From positions 62,581,027 to 62,645,026 of the forward strand of contig CM056378.1 in assembly GCA_029718625.1 (NCBI GenBank): DNA of 64,000 nucleotides. Reading direction: 5' to 3'. Made by a program: the position numbers and the translations under genes. Numbering within the stretch: the first letter of the stretch is position 1; each line of letters starts with the position of its first letter. Below, piece after piece: positions 60,246-64,000 of this stretch. The notes beneath the pieces were generated by a model. That model saw nothing but the letters and a program-made list of their open reading frames with translations, had not been told where the DNA came from and searched no databases. This stretch comes from Synaphobranchus kaupii. Lineage: Eukaryota; Chordata; Actinopteri; Anguilliformes; Synaphobranchidae.

Positions 60246-61396
60246 TCAGTCAGTCCTGAAGAGGGAAAAACGATCCCAAAACAGATTAAATTTGTCAACA
60301 AAACCTATATTGTGAGCTCTGCAGGCGGACTGAAGCCAAGGGTGGAGGCTGAGGATTCTGCTGAAATGCCCTGCTCCACGGGCCAGTGTTGGAATAGGAC
60401 CAGAAATAAAAACAGACTTTCCACAACTATTTAAAAAGTAAAAAAATAGTACATTTTTGGTCAGCTCAGACTGCTGACGAGCTGCATCGTTTGATGCCAA
60501 ATGAATGATTACTCGTTTGGTAGAGGACGGGAGTGAGCGCAGCAGCTCCGGGAGCTTATCCAGGATGACAGTGACCGTGGCTCCAGGGAAGCAGTGTGTA
60601 GCTGCGTTGAAGAAACGGACATGTGGTTGGGTAGAAAAGGGGACGAGGATATGACGGCTGTGGGTTCTCATGGCAGGAGGGTGCACGATCTGTTTCCACA
60701 CTGTGTGTTGAAGTCGCTGACTGAGGATGGGGTGTCCGAGCAGGCGAGTGTTGTAGCGAGGCAGCGACATCACTTAAGAGAGGATTTCTCCGTCGGCTCA
60801 GGGCAAGAAAGACTTCCAGAGCGTCTCATCACGGCCTCTTTCAATAACTTACGATGGGAAGAGGAGGTCATTAGTCGAGACCGTTGATTTGGCCTCACAG
60901 TGTTGTGGCGAGCCACCCAAACACTGTTAGCAGTCAGTGGTGAAAAAGCTGCAGTTTCTGGAAGTGCCGTTTTTGGAGAAGGGTCCAGATCAGGAACCGA
61001 GTCGGAACCACAGCAACATCAGCTGTCGTCAGACAGGGTCGTGTAGCGGGTTGAGAGGCTTAGGAGAGGTGGTGAGGCAGCCCGGTCCGAGTCTCCCTTG
61101 CAATCCTTGCGACCGCGGACCATTACTTCGGCCCAGGACAGCTGATGGTTAGGTGTCGAGCAGGAGGAAAGCCGTGGAGAAATGGAGGGGTCCCACAAAA
61201 CTGTGTCCTGGATGGTTACATTGAGAGGGGCAATCCGTTTGGCCTGCCCGGAGGCCACTTCCATGAAGCTGGACAAGAGAGTCTTTTTTCTGCAGTTCAT
61301 CAGAAAGTGGTCGTATATCCTCCTTAAGGTCAGCGATCTTTTTGTTTGCTTTCTGGAGTCCTCACAGGGCATAGTTGGCATAGTTAGCTTAGCCAC
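60246..61396 (-). pseudogene. LINE ORF1 with SGNH esterase, catalytic block lost
   Basis: The N-terminus MAKLTMPTMPCEDSRKQTKR is followed by a coiled region and SWAEVMVRGRKD; a stop falls at LSDDS (61019). After frame changes the esterase begins RFFNAATHCFPGATVTVILD, then VIIHLASNDAARQQSELTKN (the Asn block) and KSVFISGPIPTLARGAGHFS with LHPWLQSACRAHNIGFVDKF. The GDS block with the catalytic Ser, expected just before RFFNAATHCFPG, is replaced by unrelated sequence near 60650, so no hydrolase activity is possible. This ORF1 is clearly related to, but distinct from, the one at 10629-11491. Confidence 0.8.
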
Positions 61397-61830
61397 CAGG
61401 CTAAAAACGAGCCTAGCCTAGCAAGTAGCCGGAACAGTAAGCAATTCACAGCTATTAAATAACTTAAGATCGAGATGTCCGATGACTAAAATCCTTCATC
61501 CGGTTAAAAAATCAAGTTAAAAATAACCAAGATCTAAAAGGTGTATCATAAAAATGTGGCTTAAAACTGGATAAAAATTAAATTTAAGACAGAGCTTCTG
61601 GCAGACAACCACAACTAGCTTGTCATGCTACGCTTGTGACAAAACTATCGACATTTAACGATAGTTGAAAAAATAAAATAAACATGGATCATTTGCCGCT
61701 TTCCAAGTGTTTACGGCGATGCAACGCATCTCCTCCTCCGTCCAAGTTAAGACACAATCGGTAGCCTAATATAGAGATAATATATGATAATAATAACAAA
61801 ATAAACACAAATGTTCAACTGTCAAATTAA

Positions 61831-62583
61831 AGGGTTAATTCGGAATTTTGGACATAATGTCTCATTTACAACTTACCCATGATGTTGTTGATTGATTGAT
61901 GGAGACCATTTTCAGCTGATTCCATGCTGTCCTTCTTGTGGACATACACACGTTGCTAATACAAGCACAACTCTACGGTAACCGGTAGCATCCACTACCA
62001 AACGCACTTAAACACTCCACAGTGCACCCAAAGCAAATAAAATATGACGACAGTATCGGGGTTAATTTGAGTGTTTATGCCATCATTTTTTAAATCAAAC
62101 TATCATTGAATCCTTTACTTTGTGCTGACCTATATTCTCTGTGGAAGTACGGTGGCGGAGTGAACGTGGCCATTGCAACTTGTTGCTCTTCTTTGTTGTT
62201 GTATTCGACCAGTGCCGGCACTACATGCGTATGTAACGTAAAGTATCGCTCCACCGCCGTACTTCTCCTTATATTCTACTTCCACAGAGAATATAGTTCA
62301 GCACAAAGTAAAGGCTTCAACGATAGTTTGACTTCAAAAATGATGGTATAATCACTGAAAATAACCCTGATAGACTGTCGTCGTATTTTATTTGGTTTGG
62401 GTGCACTGTGGAGTGTTTAAGTGCGTTTGGTAGTGGATGCTACCGGTTACCTTAGAGTTGGGCTAGCATTAGCAATGTGTGTATGTCCAAAAGAAGGGAC
62501 AGCATGGAATTATCTCCATCAATCAACAAGATCATGGGTAAGTCGTAAATGAGACATTATGTCCAAAATTCCGAACTAACCCT
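61831..62583. mobile_element. TTAA-flanked T2/Kolobok-like MITE, copy 2
   Basis: AGGGTTAATTCGGAATTTTG at 61831 and its inverse ending at 62583, with TTAA on both sides (61827-61830, 62584-62587). It is the same family as 50429-50971 (shared CATTTTCAGCTGATTCCATG and GTTTAAGTGCGTTTGGTAGT), but both arms are full length. An internal palindrome on TACTTCCACAGAGAATATAG is present. Confidence 0.9.
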
Positions 62584-62587
62584 TTAA

Positions 62588-63276
62588 CTGCGAAGATGTT
62601 CGAAATTCCCACAAAACTTGGTAGTACCCTTATTTATGACCCAAGTAAAATGATTCTACAGGTAGGTTTCGGTAACTGATCCTGTACACACTCACGACTA
62701 AAACCAGTTAAAGGTTTTCTAAACTTTTCCAAGCCTAGCTCCGAGGGGTTTTAAATTGATGCGTCATTCCCCCCTTGTTAGCCAACGTTATGTGCGACAA
62801 AGTGCCGATCAGCTGTAAAATAGGCCTCCTGTAACCTTAGACTACCTTTATAGGGATATAGCTAACTCCCAACCTGTTTCCAGTTCTTGATTATCAATCT
62901 AGCAGTTAATTAACAAAATAACAAATATCAATGAATAGCTATAGCAAGTTTTTCTGTGCTAGCATTTTTCTTTTGTCATAAAATATATAGCCTATTATTT
63001 TTATTTATTCTTTATTGAAGTGGTCAGTAAGTTACTTAATGTACTGATGTTTATTTAGCCATTTATTTAATTTATATTCTTTATTTAATCACGATGTTCA
63101 TCTCTAAAATTTCTTGATGTAAATCGTGTTAATATTATAATAATTTAATAATGTAACATTTTTTGTAATAGTTATTTGTTTAAGAAAAGTCTTCTGAGTA
63201 CCTTTGCATAGTCATATTGGTGGTAAATCTGTGCACAATCCATATAGAAAAGGTCTATTTTCATTCAAGCTCAAAA
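62588..63276. other. No recognisable gene
   Basis: AT-rich unassigned sequence. Confidence 0.4.
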
Positions 63277-63370
63277 CTGAACTATATCGGCTGCCATATC
63301 GGTAATCGGTGAATTCCCCCTCCTCGAAAATTGGTATCGGTCTCAAAAATCCCATATCGGTTGGGCTCTA
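63277..63370. repeat. hAT terminus fragment (TATCGGTTGGGCTCTA)
   Basis: Repeated TATCGG words ending in ATATCGGTTGGGCTCTA, resembling a common hAT end. No partner end or duplication was found. Confidence 0.45.
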
Positions 63371-63371
63371 A

Positions 63372-63490
63372 CTTGCACAATAGGAAGCAGTTTATTAAAT
63401 TAAATGACAAAGTATCCAGTTATTCAGTAATGAAATATGGTATTCCACAAGGATCAGTCCTAGGTCCAGTACTCTTTTCTATATTATATA
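63372..63490 (+). pseudogene. LINE reverse-transcriptase fragment
   Basis: LHNRKQFIKLNDKVSSYSVM then YGIPQGSVLGPVLFSILY. The PQGSVLGPVLFS block is RT motif B of jockey/CR1-type LINEs. The frame ends at the Tc1 terminus that starts at 63491. Confidence 0.85.
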
Positions 63491-63802
63491 CAGTCAAGCC
63501 GGAAAGTCTCCCCACCCTTTCACCTTCTCCACGTTTTATTACGTTACAGACTTATACTACAATAGATTGAGTTCATTTTTTGCCTCAAACATCTACACAC
63601 AACACCCCATAATGACAATGTGAAAAACGTTTTTTTGAGATTTTAGCAAATTTATTAAAAATAAAAAAATAAAATTTCTCATTTACATAAGTATTCATAC
63701 CCTTTGCTTTAACGTATTTTTAAAGTATCATATTTCATATTTGGTCGCATATCCTTTACATGCTGTTACTTCCTGAAGTCTGTGACCATCAACATCAAAA
63801 AA
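63491..63802. mobile_element. Tc1 terminal region, third family
   Basis: CAGTCAAGCCGGAAAGTCTC follows TA at 63489-63490. The ACACCCCATAATGACAATGT and TAAGTATTCATACCCTTTGC phrases are typical of fish Tc1 ends. It is broken by the palindromic element near 63803. Confidence 0.75.
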
Positions 63803-64000
63803 CTGTCGATATCTTATTTTCAGGTACTGTTACAAGCGATACTATAACCTCTCTGCATTTGAATGGATCTCTATGGAAATTGGGGGGTGAGACTAGATTC
63901 AGCTGTAAATTACACTGGTACAGTATGGAACACATGGCTGGCTAAATGGCTGTAAGTTATCAAGGGTCTGAGCTATCAAACGAGCCCCAAACATTCACTC
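63803..64000. repeat. Palindromic foldback element, second copy, cut by the window end
   Basis: CGATATCTTATTTTCAGGTA through GTAAATTACACTGGTACAGT to CAAACGAGCCCCAAACATTC matches the left arm at 40172-40370. Confidence 0.85.

Larger units (their letters stand above)
59126..61640 (-). mobile_element. Minus-strand esterase-type LINE, internally deleted
   Basis: Read on the minus strand: a 5' UTR (61640-61400), ORF1 (61396-60160), the first residues of the endonuclease (about 60000-59830), then a direct jump to the 3' UTR that ends GTGCTATGTAAATAAACTTT with a TTAC-repeat tail at 59126. The endonuclease core and whole RT are missing. A CATAGACTG-type MITE sits in the 3' UTR at 59310-59757 between TTTAG repeats. 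Confidence 0.8.

Overview
This window is vertebrate, almost certainly teleost fish, nuclear DNA. There are no operons or bacterial gene structure. Instead there is AT-rich sequence dense with fish-type transposons: Tc1 elements with TA target duplications, hAT elements with 8-bp duplications, TTAA-flanked T2/Kolobok-like elements, L1, L2 and CR1/Rex-like LINEs, a tRNA-derived repeat and long microsatellites. The one piece of ordinary host gene I can support is a single 104-bp exon on the minus strand (42049-42152). It encodes the first part of a Raf-family Ras-binding domain, best matched to A-Raf, with good splice sites on both sides. No neighbouring Raf exon was found, so most of the window may be araf intron, or the exon may be an isolated duplicate.

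Layout. 1-5040: an eroded SWIM/YqaJ-type exon, an internally deleted hAT copy, a foldback repeat and a Tc1 3' end. 7205-19231: one hAT element with matching ends and a perfect 8-bp duplication, swollen to 12 kb by an L1, which holds an esterase-carrying LINE, which holds an L2 (four levels). 19.2-30 kb: dispersed repeats, a second SWIM/YqaJ-type exon, a short hAT MITE, a 1.2-kb inverted-repeat element and a deleted CR1/Rex-like LINE. 30074-31602: an almost intact Tc1 element with two disabling lesions. 32327-36786: a nearly complete hAT transposase gene, itself hit by a BED-finger hAT element. 37.8-41 kb: a hAT inside a Tc1 gene, then Tc1 ends hit by a palindromic element. 42.0-42.2 kb: the Raf exon.

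42.3-45 kb: a hAT end split by another element that is rich in tRNA-like repeats. 45.1-52.0 kb: a second copy of the esterase-type LINE, split by a 4.5-kb hAT (holding the second BED-finger hAT and an LTR-like repeat) and by a TTAA MITE. 53754-58612: two TTAA elements share one TTAA site. The first carries a THAP-domain exon and, on the opposite strand, an exon resembling the cytosolic domain of P2X7. 59.1-61.6 kb: a minus-strand LINE with an ORF1 esterase. 61.8-62.6 kb: another TTAA MITE. 63.4-64 kb: a LINE reverse-transcriptase scrap, a Tc1 end and the cut-off start of the palindromic element seen at 40 kb.

Most transposase and reverse-transcriptase reading frames are broken. The value of the window is its insertion stratigraphy, which exact target duplications let one read, the lone Raf exon, and the THAP/P2X7-like TTAA element. 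All identifications come from reading the sequence; no database search was run.
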